Below, one piece after another: positions 1-9,407 of a stretch of 64,000 bases of DNA. Source of the stretch: BJGO01 sp039810885 (lineage in GTDB: Bacteria; Bacteroidota; Bacteroidia; Chitinophagales; UBA10324). The translations under genes were made by a program, and so were the position numbers. The stretch spans positions 1 to 64,000 of the forward strand of contig JBDHXV010000006.1 of the NCBI GenBank assembly GCA_039810885.1, in the 5' to 3' direction. Every line of letters begins with the position of its first letter. Position 1 is the first letter of the stretch. The notes beneath the pieces are model-generated. The model did no database searches. It was given only the letters and a program-made list of their open reading frames with translations, and was not told where the DNA came from.

Positions 1-1145
1 ACTTTTAATAAGAAAGTCATTATCAAGATAATAATACCATAACTGCTGATATAGTTATTGAAAAAATTAAATATCGGAATAATGAACCAACGATTTACCG
101 GACGTGAGAACCAACCGAATATGCCCCAACCCAGAGGTATTACATGCTCCAGTTCAATATTGTATTTCTTGAGCCCGTAAAATGAATTAGGACCATAGTA
201 AAGTTGAAAATCAAACTCTGCATTTGTATAGGGCTTATAGTTTAGGGTAAATTCACTTTTATAATCTTTTAGAAGAGAGGGATTCGTTTCATCGCTCACC
301 TGTATGCTACCGCTTTCAAATCCATTCTTTGTAATAATCGTAGAATTAAAATATTGTTGCTTAAACGAAACCCAATCTACTGCTACAGGAATGTTCTTCG
401 ATTCGCTTTTGCCTTCTCCTATATGTTCAACTTCGTCGTTACTGTAACGGAAGTAGATTGAGGAGTTGTTGATTTCATTCTCCCTTACCCGCTCTACGTT
501 GTTTAAGCTGCAATTCCAAATTTGAACGATGCGTTGCAAGTCATTAACCTGACCTTTAACGATTAATTTTTTATCAAACAAATAAGAGTCGCCGTTTAAG
601 GTATATATAATTTCAATTTCTTTATGATCGGGAGTTATGTGTTTAAAGGAGATAGCATCGCTATTTGTGCCGTTAATTACAATTGAGTCTTTATCTCCTT
701 GGAATAATAAATTCTTTGTGTCAATTTCTTTATTACCTACAATCAATAAGTAGGAAAACTGATTGTGTTCCTGGTCAAAGAGATGCAGAGGTTTCTTATC
801 CCATGTTGTGTAATCTTTGAGCAGTACATCAGCAACGCATGCCCCTTTATTACTAATTGTAACTTTTATTTTTTCATTTTCGAGGGTATAATAGCGAGCG
901 GGAAAAGTGGTGCTACTATCGTTTGTTGCTCCACTGCTTACCTTGAGGGTATCCTGTTGCTTTTGTAAGCTGTCTTTATGTGCTTGTTCGGTTAACTCTC
1001 GTTGTTTAACTAATTCAATGGAATCGGCTTTTATTTTTCGTTTAGCTAATTCTTCCTGAGATGGAGAATTATACATACTGAATACGACTAATAAAACTCC
1101 GATTAGTACAAAACCAATGATTGAATTTCTATCTAATGATTGCAC
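1..1145 (-). CDS. yidC: Membrane protein insertase YidC (C-terminus cut by window edge)
   Basis: YidC inserts and folds inner-membrane proteins, alone or with SecYEG. About 381 codons are present, covering the N-terminal part; the conserved five-helix insertase core is only just reached at the window edge. The start is a GTG giving MQSLDRNSIIGFVLIGVLLV, the first transmembrane helix typical of Bacteroidota YidC. A charged linker and the periplasmic beta-sandwich (TLENEKIKVTISNKGA) follow. Near the edge, LEHVIPLGWGIFGWFSRPVN is the conserved entry into the core, and NNYISSYGIIILIMTFLIK is the first core helix. The gene follows pyrG by 65 bp on the same strand, so the two are probably co-transcribed. 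No ATG lies in frame before the first helix. Confidence 0.95.
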   Translation of the reverse strand, partial: MQSLDRNSIIGFVLIGVLLVVFSMYNSPSQEELAKRKIKADSIELVKQRELTEQAHKDSLQKQQDTLKVSSGATNDSSTTFPARYYTLENEKIKVTISNKGACVADVLLKDYTTWDKKPLHLFDQEHNQFSYLLIVGNKEIDTKNLLFQGDKDSIVINGTNSDAISFKHITPDHKEIEIIYTLNGDSYLFDKKLIVKGQVNDLQRIVQIWNCSLNNVERVRENEINNSSIYFRYSNDEVEHIGEGKSESKNIPVAVDWVSFKQQYFNSTIITKNGFESGSIQVSDETNPSLLKDYKSEFTLNYKPYTNAEFDFQLYYGPNSFYGLKKYNIELEHVIPLGWGIFGWFSRPVNRWFIIPIFNFFNNYISSYGIIILIMTFLLK

Positions 1146-1210
1146 GCGCTGCTGAAAAATTTTGTGACCGCAATATTAAACATATCTCTCGGATATGACG
1201 AAAGGCACCA

Positions 1211-2842
1211 TTAGGCACTTATAGTCTCGGTTTCACGCTTTTTACGATATTCCATAGCGGCTTTTACAAATTTTACAAATAATGGATGCGGATTATCTAC
1301 CGTGCTTTTTAATTCGGGGTGAAACTGTACTCCGATAAAGAAAGGATGTTTCTTATATTCTACGATCTCTACCAAATTCGTATCGGGATTCGTTCCGGTT
1401 GCAACTAATCCGCTTTCTTCAAATAGACTGAGGTATTTATTATTCATCTCCCAGCGATGGCGGTGTCTTTCCGAAATCAGAGTGCTGTTGTATATCTGAA
1501 AGGCTTTAGAGTTCTTTTTTATCTGACATTGATAAGCGCCCAGTCTCATCGTGCCGCCTTTTCGGTTCACTTCTTTTTGCGAATCCATTAAGTCGATCAC
1601 CGGATAATCAGTGTCGGGGTTCATTTCGGTAGAATTCGCTTGTTCCCAGCCTAATACATGTTGAGCAAATTCAATAACGGCGCATTGCATGCCCAAGCAT
1701 ATTCCAAAGAAGGGGATATTATTTTCTCGTACATATTTTATTGCGGTGATCTTCCCTTCCACACCACGAAAGCCAAATCCAGGAGCAACTAAAATTCCAT
1801 TTAAAGATGAAAGCATGGAGGCGACGTTGTCACTCGTGATTTGTTCTGATTGAATAGAAATGACATCTACTTTGCATTCGTTTGATGCACCGGCATGGAT
1901 AAAAGCTTCGTGGATCGATTTATAGGCATCTTGCAACTCAACATATTTCCCGATTAAACCTATTTTAACCTCTTGCAAAGGGTTTTTCAATTTTCCTAAA
2001 AACCCTTTCCATTTATCCAGGTTCGGATCTTCTTTAGAAGTAAGTTTTAACTTTCCCATAACAGTTTTGTCCAACCCCTCCTTTAACATTAATAAAGGCA
2101 CATCATAAATCGTTTCAGCATCTATACTCTCAATTACAGCATTGTATGTTACGTTACAGAAGAGCGCAATCTTTCTGCGCATTTCTTTATTAATAGGATA
2201 CTCGGTGCGGCAGACTAATATATCGGGCTGCACTCCCGTTTCAAGAAGTTCTTTTACAGAATGTTGGGTAGGCTTTGTCTTTAATTCTTTTGCTGCCTTT
2301 AGATAGGGAATTAAAGTAAGATGTATCACGATACAATTATTCGAACTCAACTCCCATTTTAATTGACGCACCGCTTCTATATAAGGTAATGACTCAATAT
2401 CACCCACCGTGCCGCCAATTTCTGTAATCACGATATCATATTTATCATCGTTGCCAAGTAATTGAATCCTACGCTTAATCTCATCTGTAATATGAGGTAC
2501 CACTTGTACGGTTTTACCAAGATAGGCCCCATCCCTTTCTTTATTAATGACATATTGATAAATGCGTCCGGTTGTAACGCTATTTGCTTGTGAAGTAGGC
2601 GTATTTAAGAACCGTTCGTAATGGCCAAGGTCTAAATCTGTTTCTGCGCCATCGTCAGTAACGTAGCATTCTCCATGTTCATAGGGGTTTAGTGTTCCGG
2701 GGTCAACATTAATATAGGGGTCAAATTTTTGAATCGTAACGTTAAATCCGCGTGCTTGTAAAAGCTTGGCTAACGATGCTGAGATGATTCCTTTTCCTAA
2801 TGAGGAGGTAACTCCTCCCGTAACAAAGATGTATTTAGTCAT
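1211..2842 (-). CDS. pyrG: CTP synthase
   Basis: This enzyme converts UTP to CTP using ATP and glutamine, the last step of pyrimidine nucleotide synthesis. At 543 aa it is full length. The N-terminal synthetase domain (about 1-270) begins with FVTGGVTSSLGKGI, the P-loop-like amidoligase motif. It carries the CTP feedback-site region EIGGTVGDIESLPYIEA. The C-terminal class I glutamine amidotransferase domain has PGFGFRG, the nucleophile Cys in GICLGMQCAVIEF, and the His/Glu pair in GVQFHPE. Upstream is a good Bacteroidota promoter (TTTG, 18 nt, TACCTTTG). yidC follows on the same strand, a common arrangement in this phylum. Confidence 0.98.
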   Translation of the reverse strand: MTKYIFVTGGVTSSLGKGIISASLAKLLQARGFNVTIQKFDPYINVDPGTLNPYEHGECYVTDDGAETDLDLGHYERFLNTPTSQANSVTTGRIYQYVINKERDGAYLGKTVQVVPHITDEIKRRIQLLGNDDKYDIVITEIGGTVGDIESLPYIEAVRQLKWELSSNNCIVIHLTLIPYLKAAKELKTKPTQHSVKELLETGVQPDILVCRTEYPINKEMRRKIALFCNVTYNAVIESIDAETIYDVPLLMLKEGLDKTVMGKLKLTSKEDPNLDKWKGFLGKLKNPLQEVKIGLIGKYVELQDAYKSIHEAFIHAGASNECKVDVISIQSEQITSDNVASMLSSLNGILVAPGFGFRGVEGKITAIKYVRENNIPFFGICLGMQCAVIEFAQHVLGWEQANSTEMNPDTDYPVIDLMDSQKEVNRKGGTMRLGAYQCQIKKNSKAFQIYNSTLISERHRHRWEMNNKYLSLFEESGLVATGTNPDTNLVEIVEYKKHPFFIGVQFHPELKSTVDNPHPLFVKFVKAAMEYRKKRETETISA

Positions 2843-2864
2843 TGCGTTTTTTAGTTACGGGCTT

Positions 2865-2894
2865 CAAAGGTATCTTTAAATATGGCTTTACAAA
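2865..2894 (-). promoter_or_regulatory. Bacteroidota-type promoter of pyrG
   Basis: On the minus strand a TTTG (-33) element at 2894-2891 is followed after 18 nt by TACCTTTG at 2872-2865, matching TAnnTTTG exactly. The box ends 22 nt before the pyrG ATG. The spacing is one base shorter than the 19-21 nt described for Bacteroides sigma-ABfr promoters. This is the only case in the window where I see both elements clearly. Confidence 0.55.
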
Positions 2895-2931
2895 CAATGA
2901 AGTACATTTTAATTTCGTTTTATAAAATTAT

Positions 2932-3807
2932 ATGAACTCATCCCTCTTCTTAATAGGTCTTTTATGCGCCTTTACGGCATCTGCACAAGTGATAGATATA
3001 GAAGATGCCGCTAAACAAAAAATAATTGCCATAGAGGCTCGCGTAAATGACAGCCCTATTAATGGTTATGCACAAAGCACGCACAGTGGCGATTGTATTG
3101 AATTAACTCTTAAGAACATATCTTCAACTCATAGAGAAGTGCAATTAAAACCTGGGCAATTTCTTCAACCTGTAGATACGACCATGCAACGCATGATGAA
3201 TACCTTGCCCTATGTTTTTAAACTAGCTCCAGGGCAAAGTATTACCCAGCGTATTACGGCATTCTGTTCGCAGGCAACTAAAAGAGCTCCATCAAAAGAA
3301 GTTCTATTTACAGTGAAGAAAAAAGCGACTGGATCCCTCTTACTCCTTGCCGATTATCTGGCACAGAAGAAGTATAAATCCTCATCTGCCCAACTGGCGG
3401 TATGGGTTGTCTCGGATGATGACGATGTGAGTTCATTATCTTCAGAAGATCCGGAGTCAAAAGACTTGTACAACTTCTTAACAACAAAATTGAATATTAA
3501 GCCAACACCAAACCGTCATCAAAATTCAAATGTGAGTGCGAACTGGGTGCGAACGATACATATTAATATGGAGTACGAATTAGAAACTACGGCTACGATG
3601 AGAGTAGTTGTATTGAACGAAAAAGAAGAGATTCTTAAGCTGATTGTAGATCAACAAAAGCAAACACCGGGTACCTATAAATATAACACGACTGTAACGA
3701 CTACTGTGCCCGCCACCGACACAACAACCCACTATTGTATTGTCCGATATTATCGTAACGATATTAAGGTGAACGAAAATCGTTATAAGATGAAACGCCT
3801 AGAATAA
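2932..3807 (+). CDS. Secreted protein of unknown function
   Basis: The 291-aa product starts with a clear Sec signal peptide (MNSSLFLIGLLCAFTASAQ, cleavage expected after about residue 18). I do not recognise a named family. The mature part has a beta-rich region (residues 20-170) with two widely spaced Cys (GDCIELTL and AFCSQA). It then has LAVWVVSDDDDVSSLSS, and a threonine-rich C-terminal beta domain (about 195-291) that may be a second immunoglobulin-like fold. The A-W-V-x-S-D pattern is loosely reminiscent of thioester-domain proteins, but no thioester residues can be assigned. It is transcribed divergently from pyrG and stands alone. The downstream hairpin serves the opposite strand. 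Confidence 0.8.
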   Translation: MNSSLFLIGLLCAFTASAQVIDIEDAAKQKIIAIEARVNDSPINGYAQSTHSGDCIELTLKNISSTHREVQLKPGQFLQPVDTTMQRMMNTLPYVFKLAPGQSITQRITAFCSQATKRAPSKEVLFTVKKKATGSLLLLADYLAQKKYKSSSAQLAVWVVSDDDDVSSLSSEDPESKDLYNFLTTKLNIKPTPNRHQNSNVSANWVRTIHINMEYELETTATMRVVVLNEKEEILKLIVDQQKQTPGTYKYNTTVTTTVPATDTTTHYCIVRYYRNDIKVNENRYKMKRLE

Positions 3808-3838
3808 AAAAAGCCTCCCAATGAATGTCGGGAGGCTT
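3806..3838 (-). terminator. Rho-independent terminator of the oxoamine synthase-like gene
   Basis: A perfect 9-bp inverted repeat (AAGCCTCCC at 3811-3819, GGGAGGCTT at 3830-3838) has a 10-nt loop. On the minus strand it is followed by a run of T (complement of the A run at 3806-3812). It lies 20 bp past the stop of the minus-strand gene ending at 3858. On the plus strand there is no T tract, so it acts mainly in one direction. Confidence 0.8.
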
Positions 3839-3857
3839 AGAAAAGAAATTAAAAAAC

Positions 3858-5126
3858 TTATTTCGCTAACTTGAAAGCATTAAAAATAGATTTCATGCTA
3901 TACTCTTGTTCAACGAGAGCCTTGGGTAACTCATCGGCAATGGTTTTAACTAAGCGTTCTACATCTTCAAGGGTGTTGTGTACGGTAATCGGCATACGTA
4001 AGCCTGTACGATTATAAGATACACTGGGGAATACAGATAAGTTAACATAGAATCCTTTATCCATCAATCGGCGAATCATACTATACCCGACCGTGGGCTT
4101 GCCTACACCGATAAAGAAAATCGGCGAATCATTAGGATGAACTAAAGGCAATTCATATTCTTTGGCTAGATAATTAAATAAGTCCACACGCTCTTTCAAT
4201 GCTTTTTGCAGGTCATTGATTTCGGGCGACAAGTGAATTTTAGCAGAAGCTATAGATGCCCCCAATACCGGATTTGCTATAGGTCCCGAGAAGATATGTG
4301 TGCTGCCGCAATTTCTTGCACGTTGTTTCATTTCTTCTGTAGGGAATATGGAAACACCACCGGCAGTGCCAAATCCTTTAATCATAGATACCACGACAAT
4401 TAACCTTGGATGTTTAGGCATTTTACTCTTTATATATCCCATTCCGTTTCGGCCTGCCCAACTCATTCCATGTGCATCATCTACATAAACATGCAACTGC
4501 TCGTATTCATTCATCAATCGCATTAAATCTTCGGTAGGGGCATAATCACCATACATTGAATAAACGCCATCGGCCATATACCATATTTTGTCGTGTTTAT
4601 CTTTTAAGGCATTTATTCGCTCCTCAAGAATGTCCATACGATTATGGCGAATCTTTTCGATAGGGATATTCCGCTGGCGGAGCAGCTCTGCCGCATTATG
4701 AACGCAATTATGAACCTGAATATCTAAAATTACAGCATCGTTATCTCCAACAAGCACGGGAAGGTTAGATGCGTGGGCTAACGTTGTTGAAACGGAAACT
4801 AAGGCCGGAGATTCAAACAATTTACCTAGTAACCTTTCAAGATCATTATACAAGAAAATAGAGGCATAGGCGCGCGAAACAGACATAACCATTCCATACT
4901 TATCTACCGCATCAATAGCAGCAGCTTTTAAACGGGCGTCGGTTTCCAGCCCCAAATAACTGCAATTGCCAAAATTTAAAACTTCCTCTCCATTAATTTT
5001 GAAGGAGCGACCGTTGATGCGTTGGTCTTCGATGGTGAGTAGTGCTATTCCCATACTGCCAATCGTAGCAGCAATTTGATCGAGAACTTGCATGTTTTGT
5101 TCATGATGTGTTTGACTTTTTGCCAT
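3858..5126 (-). CDS. PLP-dependent alpha-oxoamine synthase family acyltransferase
   Basis: This is a fold-type I PLP enzyme of the family that condenses an amino acid with an acyl-CoA or acyl-ACP (KBL, 8-amino-7-oxononanoate synthase, serine palmitoyltransferase, cysteate acyltransferase). Family signatures are NFGNCSYLGLETDARLKAAA near the N-terminus, the cofactor-binding VDDAHGMSWAGRNGMGY, the Schiff-base Lys in SMIKGFGTAGGV, and GLRMPITVHNT near the end. The substrate cannot be read from the sequence. Sphingolipid or sulfonolipid base formation is plausible in Bacteroidota, but no lipid genes adjoin it. The ATG at 5126 (422 aa) is chosen; an in-frame TTG at 5150 would add eight residues. 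A strong terminator lies just downstream. Confidence 0.85.
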   Translation of the reverse strand: MAKSQTHHEQNMQVLDQIAATIGSMGIALLTIEDQRINGRSFKINGEEVLNFGNCSYLGLETDARLKAAAIDAVDKYGMVMSVSRAYASIFLYNDLERLLGKLFESPALVSVSTTLAHASNLPVLVGDNDAVILDIQVHNCVHNAAELLRQRNIPIEKIRHNRMDILEERINALKDKHDKIWYMADGVYSMYGDYAPTEDLMRLMNEYEQLHVYVDDAHGMSWAGRNGMGYIKSKMPKHPRLIVVVSMIKGFGTAGGVSIFPTEEMKQRARNCGSTHIFSGPIANPVLGASIASAKIHLSPEINDLQKALKERVDLFNYLAKEYELPLVHPNDSPIFFIGVGKPTVGYSMIRRLMDKGFYVNLSVFPSVSYNRTGLRMPITVHNTLEDVERLVKTIADELPKALVEQEYSMKSIFNAFKLAK

Positions 5127-5336
5127 AACCTGTTGAGTTTGTTTGAACAATATTGACGAATTCTTAGTTTTTTATAAAGTTGAGAAGCAATAGATTCAGA
5201 ACGATTTATTAGAGAGTAGTATAATAAATTATACAGAGTCATTCGGGCTCTTGCGTTGCAAAGGACTTCTGATTTATGAAGCATTCATTGTAACATTCTC
5301 AAATTACTGTTGTAAAAGCGCCCAACCATTAATGTT

Positions 5337-7520
5337 ATGGAATTTGCAATAAACACCAATACCGAGAAAAAATCGTTTTGGAATAAATTAATAAGCAGCA
5401 CCGATACCGAAAATAATATCGGTAGAGTTTATTTATTTCTTGCTGGTGTAATTTATTTAATCAACGGATATATATATTTCAAATCGGGTTTTATAGGAGT
5501 CCCTATTCTAATTGTGAATATGGTCTTTGCTGCTATTTTCGTGTTGTCTGCAGTTCTGTCATTCTATCTGAAATTCATTCAAGAACGCCTACAGTTGGTT
5601 CTTATTGCCAGTTCGTATTTAATCCTATTACAATCTATTTTTGAATCATATACCTATAAACATGATATAAATCATATCATAGGGTTGTTAATTGTATATA
5701 TGGTTTCTTGTATGCCCTATAAGTCAAGTAAATCTTTAAATACCTTTCTGATAATCAACTTTATTCTTGTAACCGTTTCAACATTTATTTCTAAGGACTT
5801 ATTGGTATCTCAAGGCGTTATTGTCTTAGTCTTTTTTACTGGAGGAGCGTTCTCAATGGTATCTATAGGAAGCAGGCTGCGCACCCAAGAAAAACTTAGA
5901 AAGAATGAAGAATTTTTTAAGAACATGTTTAACGAATCGGCAGGAGCTAATTTCTTGGCGGATTTGAGTTCGTTAAAAACGGTTTCTTGCAATAAGAAAG
6001 CTATTGAAATGTTTGAAGCCGATACAACTGCTCAATTAATAGGAGTAGATACACAATTATTTCAAGTTTCTACTTTCAGCAAAGAAGAGATGGAGCAGAT
6101 AAAGACGGAAGTAGCAGATAATTGGGGGTGGACACGCGAGATTGAGTTTAAAACTTTAAAAGGGCAAATCTTCTGGGGAGCTTTAGAATATAGAATAGTT
6201 CAGTTTCAAAATAAGCCGTTTATGCAAATTCGTATTACGGATATTTCCGATCGTAAGCGCTTAGAGCATTTGCTGATGGCAGAGAAGGAAGTGTTGGAGT
6301 TAGCCTCTCAGGTAGAAGGTTTGGAGAAACCAATAACAACGTTGTTTGCAAACATCGAAGCCATTTGCCGAAGTATAAAGTGCGCTATTCTTTTTTATGA
6401 TGAGGAGCAAGAAAGTTTGTCTTTTGGTTACAGTAATTCACTCAATCGTACCTACATTAACCAGATTGAAAGATATTCCATGAGTGTGGGCACCGGGTTG
6501 ACGAATACGGCGGCGCTTACAAAAAAGCCGGTTGTTATTAAACAAATAGATCTTACGTTGCTAAAACGAGATAACCCGAGACTCATGCACTTGAACTATT
6601 TAGAGGCTTGCTATGCTTATCCTATTTTGTCTGAAGAACAAAACGTATTAGGTGTTCTTACCGTTTATTTCTTTAACAATGTCAAGAGCAATGGCCAGGA
6701 AATGGAAATTATTACACGTATTGTTAATATTTGTCGTGTATTAATTGAAAAGGAAAAAGTCATTCAGTCTAATAAGGATTTCGTCACCACCCTTCAGGTA
6801 AAAAACAAAGAACTGCGAAAAACCAATGAAGAACTTGACCGCTTTGTTTACAGCACATCACACGATTTACGCGTACCCTTAACTAATGTCATGGGACTTA
6901 TTGACATAACGAATTTGACTATTCAAGAAGAAGCCCCTAAAAAGTATCTGGATATGATGCGTCAAAGTATCGTTGCACTTGATGATGTTATTCGTGGTAT
7001 TCTGGACTATTCCCGCAACTCGCGTAGCGAAATCAATATAGAAGAAGTGAATATTAAAGAAATCGTGAGCAAAATCAAAGACATGCTGAAGTATTATAAT
7101 GGTATTGATCATATTGACTTTCGTATTCGCATCGATGAAACTACCCCGTTATACACAGATAAGCACCGCCTTACGGTGGTGTTAGGAAATCTAATTTCGA
7201 ATGCGATTAAGTATTACAATGTAAAGGAGCAACACCCTTATATTAGTATTGTAGCACAAGTTAATATGGATCGTGCATTAATCTTTATAGAGGATAATGG
7301 CATCGGTATTCCTGAAGAGTACCAACAAAAGGTATTTGACATGTTTTACCGGGCCAGTTCGCAAGCTAGCGGTAGTGGGTTGGGATTGTATATATTGAAA
7401 GAAACGATAACCAAGTTAAATGGAAAAATAAGTTTAATTTCGGGACACAATATTGGGTCAACCTTCGTCATTGAGATACCCAATAACTTAAAAGAACAAG
7501 AGAATAAAGCCATTGCCTAA
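5337..7520 (+). CDS. Membrane-bound sensor histidine kinase (PAS-GAF-HisKA-HATPase)
   Basis: The 727-aa kinase has an N-terminal membrane domain of about six hydrophobic segments (residues 28-180). A PAS domain follows (about 190-305, starting RKNEEFFKNMFNESAGANF), then a GAF domain (about 315-470) and a short coiled segment. The dimerisation/phosphoacceptor helix carries His509 in STSHDLRVPLTNVMG. The ATPase domain has the N box LGNLISNAIKYYN, G1 EDNGIGIPEEY, the F box FDMFYRAS and G2 GSGLGLYI. It overlaps the receiver-domain gene by 8 bp, so the pair is translationally coupled. The ligand of the membrane or GAF domains is not evident. Confidence 0.93.
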   Translation: MEFAINTNTEKKSFWNKLISSTDTENNIGRVYLFLAGVIYLINGYIYFKSGFIGVPILIVNMVFAAIFVLSAVLSFYLKFIQERLQLVLIASSYLILLQSIFESYTYKHDINHIIGLLIVYMVSCMPYKSSKSLNTFLIINFILVTVSTFISKDLLVSQGVIVLVFFTGGAFSMVSIGSRLRTQEKLRKNEEFFKNMFNESAGANFLADLSSLKTVSCNKKAIEMFEADTTAQLIGVDTQLFQVSTFSKEEMEQIKTEVADNWGWTREIEFKTLKGQIFWGALEYRIVQFQNKPFMQIRITDISDRKRLEHLLMAEKEVLELASQVEGLEKPITTLFANIEAICRSIKCAILFYDEEQESLSFGYSNSLNRTYINQIERYSMSVGTGLTNTAALTKKPVVIKQIDLTLLKRDNPRLMHLNYLEACYAYPILSEEQNVLGVLTVYFFNNVKSNGQEMEIITRIVNICRVLIEKEKVIQSNKDFVTTLQVKNKELRKTNEELDRFVYSTSHDLRVPLTNVMGLIDITNLTIQEEAPKKYLDMMRQSIVALDDVIRGILDYSRNSRSEINIEEVNIKEIVSKIKDMLKYYNGIDHIDFRIRIDETTPLYTDKHRLTVVLGNLISNAIKYYNVKEQHPYISIVAQVNMDRALIFIEDNGIGIPEEYQQKVFDMFYRASSQASGSGLGLYILKETITKLNGKISLISGHNIGSTFVIEIPNNLKEQENKAIA

Positions 7521-7899
7521 ATTTAACCGCATATTACTTGTAGATGATAATGAGGTAAACAACATGCTTCATGAACGTCTAATTGAAATTTCTGATTTTG
7601 GAAAGCATATTGTTGTTAAACAAACTGCCACCGAGGCATTAGAATATTTGAGAAGCATTTTGGATCAACCGGAACTCTTACCTGAAATTATTTTCCTCGA
7701 CATAAGAATGCCTATAATGGATGGCTTCGGCTTCTTAGACGAATTTCAAAAAATGCCGGATGCGCTACGTGCATATTGCAAGGTGATTTTACTTTCTTCT
7801 ACCTTAGACCCGGAAGATGCAGCCAAGTCCGCTAAATATCCGGAGGTGACGAAGATGTTGCTCAAGCCACTTACAGTGTCGCAGTTGAGTACTATTTAA
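7513..7899 (+). CDS. Single-domain response regulator (CheY-like)
   Basis: The 128-aa product is a lone receiver domain. It has the acidic pocket LLVDDNEVNN, the phosphoacceptor Asp63 in IIFLDIRMPIMDGF, a conserved Ser in ILLSST and the Lys in KMLLKPL. There is no DNA-binding or enzymatic output domain, so it must act by protein contact or within a phosphorelay. Translation begins at a TTG (giving MPKFNRILLVDDNE) inside the 3' end of the kinase gene. No ATG precedes the DD motif. The overlap strongly suggests that it is the kinase's partner. Confidence 0.9.
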   Translation: MPKFNRILLVDDNEVNNMLHERLIEISDFGKHIVVKQTATEALEYLRSILDQPELLPEIIFLDIRMPIMDGFGFLDEFQKMPDALRAYCKVILLSSTLDPEDAAKSAKYPEVTKMLLKPLTVSQLSTI

Positions 7900-7939
7900 T
7901 TCAGAGTTGCCATAACCCAATCATCTTCTTGCTTTAAAT

Positions 7940-7947
7940 TAAATTTG
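7940..7947 (+). promoter_or_regulatory. Candidate -7 box for the aldehyde dehydrogenase gene
   Basis: TAAATTTG matches the Bacteroidota -7 consensus TAnnTTTG exactly and ends 17 nt before the ATG at 7965. I find no TTTG at the expected -33 distance. Confidence 0.35.
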
Positions 7948-7964
7948 CATATCATTTTAAAGAT

Positions 7965-9317
7965 ATGCCGATATCTATAAACCCATTCGATGGCTCTACC
8001 TTGTTTGAATCGAGGTACATTACCTTAACAGAAGCAGAACAAAAAATACAAATCAGCAAAGAGGCATTTGCCAATTGGAGGCGAACAACCTTATCGCATC
8101 GAATAGAAGATATCACGAAGCTCGCCGCTATCCTTCGTCGAGATAAGGAAATTCTTGCAAAAAGCATTACACTCGAGATGGGAAAACTCATTACCGAAAG
8201 TGAAGCAGAGATTGAGAAGTGCGCATTGCTATGTGATTATTTTGTAAAACATGCAGATGAGTTTTATAAATCTGTTAACCTCATTACCCGATTTAAGCAA
8301 GCAACAATTTATTATCAACCATTAGGAGTTATATTGGGTATTATGCCATGGAATTTTCCGTACTGGCAAGTTATCCGCTTTGCTGTTCCGGCATTGCTCG
8401 CGGGGAACACGGTATTGCTCAAACATGCCTCAAACGTATCACTGTGTTCTTTAGAGCTACATCGAATTTTTAACGAAGCCTTAGTCGTGGAGAGTGCATT
8501 TCAATCCGTACTGTTAAAAGCGAGTGAGGTAGAGTTGATACTGGGTAGTGGATTAGTGCAAGGGGTAAGTGTAACGGGAAGTGAAGAGGCAGGCCGCAGT
8601 GTAGGCGAGGCCGCCGGAACTTCTATAATTAAGCAAGTTTATGAGTTGGGAGGAAGCGATGCATTCATCGTGTTTGATAACGTGGATTTGAAACAAGTAG
8701 CAAGTGAAGCAGCTAAGGCGCGTTTGACTAATTGTGGGCAGTCTTGCATCTCTGCGAAACGATTTATAGTACATCAAAATATCTATGATGATTTTATAAA
8801 ATTGATGCAAGAGCAAATGGAACAACGTGTTCCGGGCAATCCAATGGAAATAACAACTACATTGGCCCCGCTTGCCAAAAACGAATTTGCAACAGATTTA
8901 AAGAAAAAAATTGACGAGGCTGTTAAGCAAGGAGCCGGAATAGTGAAGCCTATCCACCAGACTGAAGCCTTTGTTAAGCCGAATATATTATTTGATGTTA
9001 CTCCCCAACATAAAATATATGATGAGGAGGTTTTCGGGCCTGTGGCCATTGTGCATAAATTCACTACCATAGAGCAAGCGGTTAAGATGGCTAATGATAC
9101 TCGATACGGATTGAGTGCATCTGTTTGGAGCCGAGATTTGAATTTAGCTGAACGCACGGCACTGATGATAGACAGCGGATCGGTATATCTTAATATCTAT
9201 CCGCAATCAGATGCGGCTATTCCGTTTGGCGGGGTAAAGCGTTCGGGCTATGGGCGAGAAATGGGAAGGGATGGCTTATTAGAGTTTGTGAATAAGAAAG
9301 CAGTGATTTCGGGATAA
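7965..9317 (+). CDS. NAD(P)-dependent aldehyde dehydrogenase (succinate-semialdehyde type)
   Basis: The enzyme oxidises an aldehyde to the acid. Its 450-aa length and signatures fit the short succinate-semialdehyde dehydrogenase subgroup. It shows the cofactor-binding segment MPWNFPYWQVIRF, the Rossmann motif VSVTGSEEAGRSVG, the general-base Glu in YELGGSDAFIV, and the nucleophile Cys in NCGQSCISAKRF. Near the C-terminus, EVFGPVAIVHKF and PFGGVKRSGYGREMGRDG are the usual family motifs. The genuine substrate is not certain from sequence. It is monocistronic; the two-component pair upstream ends 65 bp earlier. Confidence 0.92.
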   Translation: MPISINPFDGSTLFESRYITLTEAEQKIQISKEAFANWRRTTLSHRIEDITKLAAILRRDKEILAKSITLEMGKLITESEAEIEKCALLCDYFVKHADEFYKSVNLITRFKQATIYYQPLGVILGIMPWNFPYWQVIRFAVPALLAGNTVLLKHASNVSLCSLELHRIFNEALVVESAFQSVLLKASEVELILGSGLVQGVSVTGSEEAGRSVGEAAGTSIIKQVYELGGSDAFIVFDNVDLKQVASEAAKARLTNCGQSCISAKRFIVHQNIYDDFIKLMQEQMEQRVPGNPMEITTTLAPLAKNEFATDLKKKIDEAVKQGAGIVKPIHQTEAFVKPNILFDVTPQHKIYDEEVFGPVAIVHKFTTIEQAVKMANDTRYGLSASVWSRDLNLAERTALMIDSGSVYLNIYPQSDAAIPFGGVKRSGYGREMGRDGLLEFVNKKAVISG

Positions 9318-9407
9318 TAATTTCATCTTTAAATTCTGTTTCTGAATTACAACTATTCTATTTATTTATGAGAGATGAACGGTTATGTTTGTAATGTTCT
9401 CAACACG

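Noticed and set aside
4206..4488. Plus-strand frames within the oxoamine synthase-like gene
   Set aside because: They run antisense to a strongly conserved enzyme gene and encode no recognisable features; the same holds for the other short antisense frames in this window.
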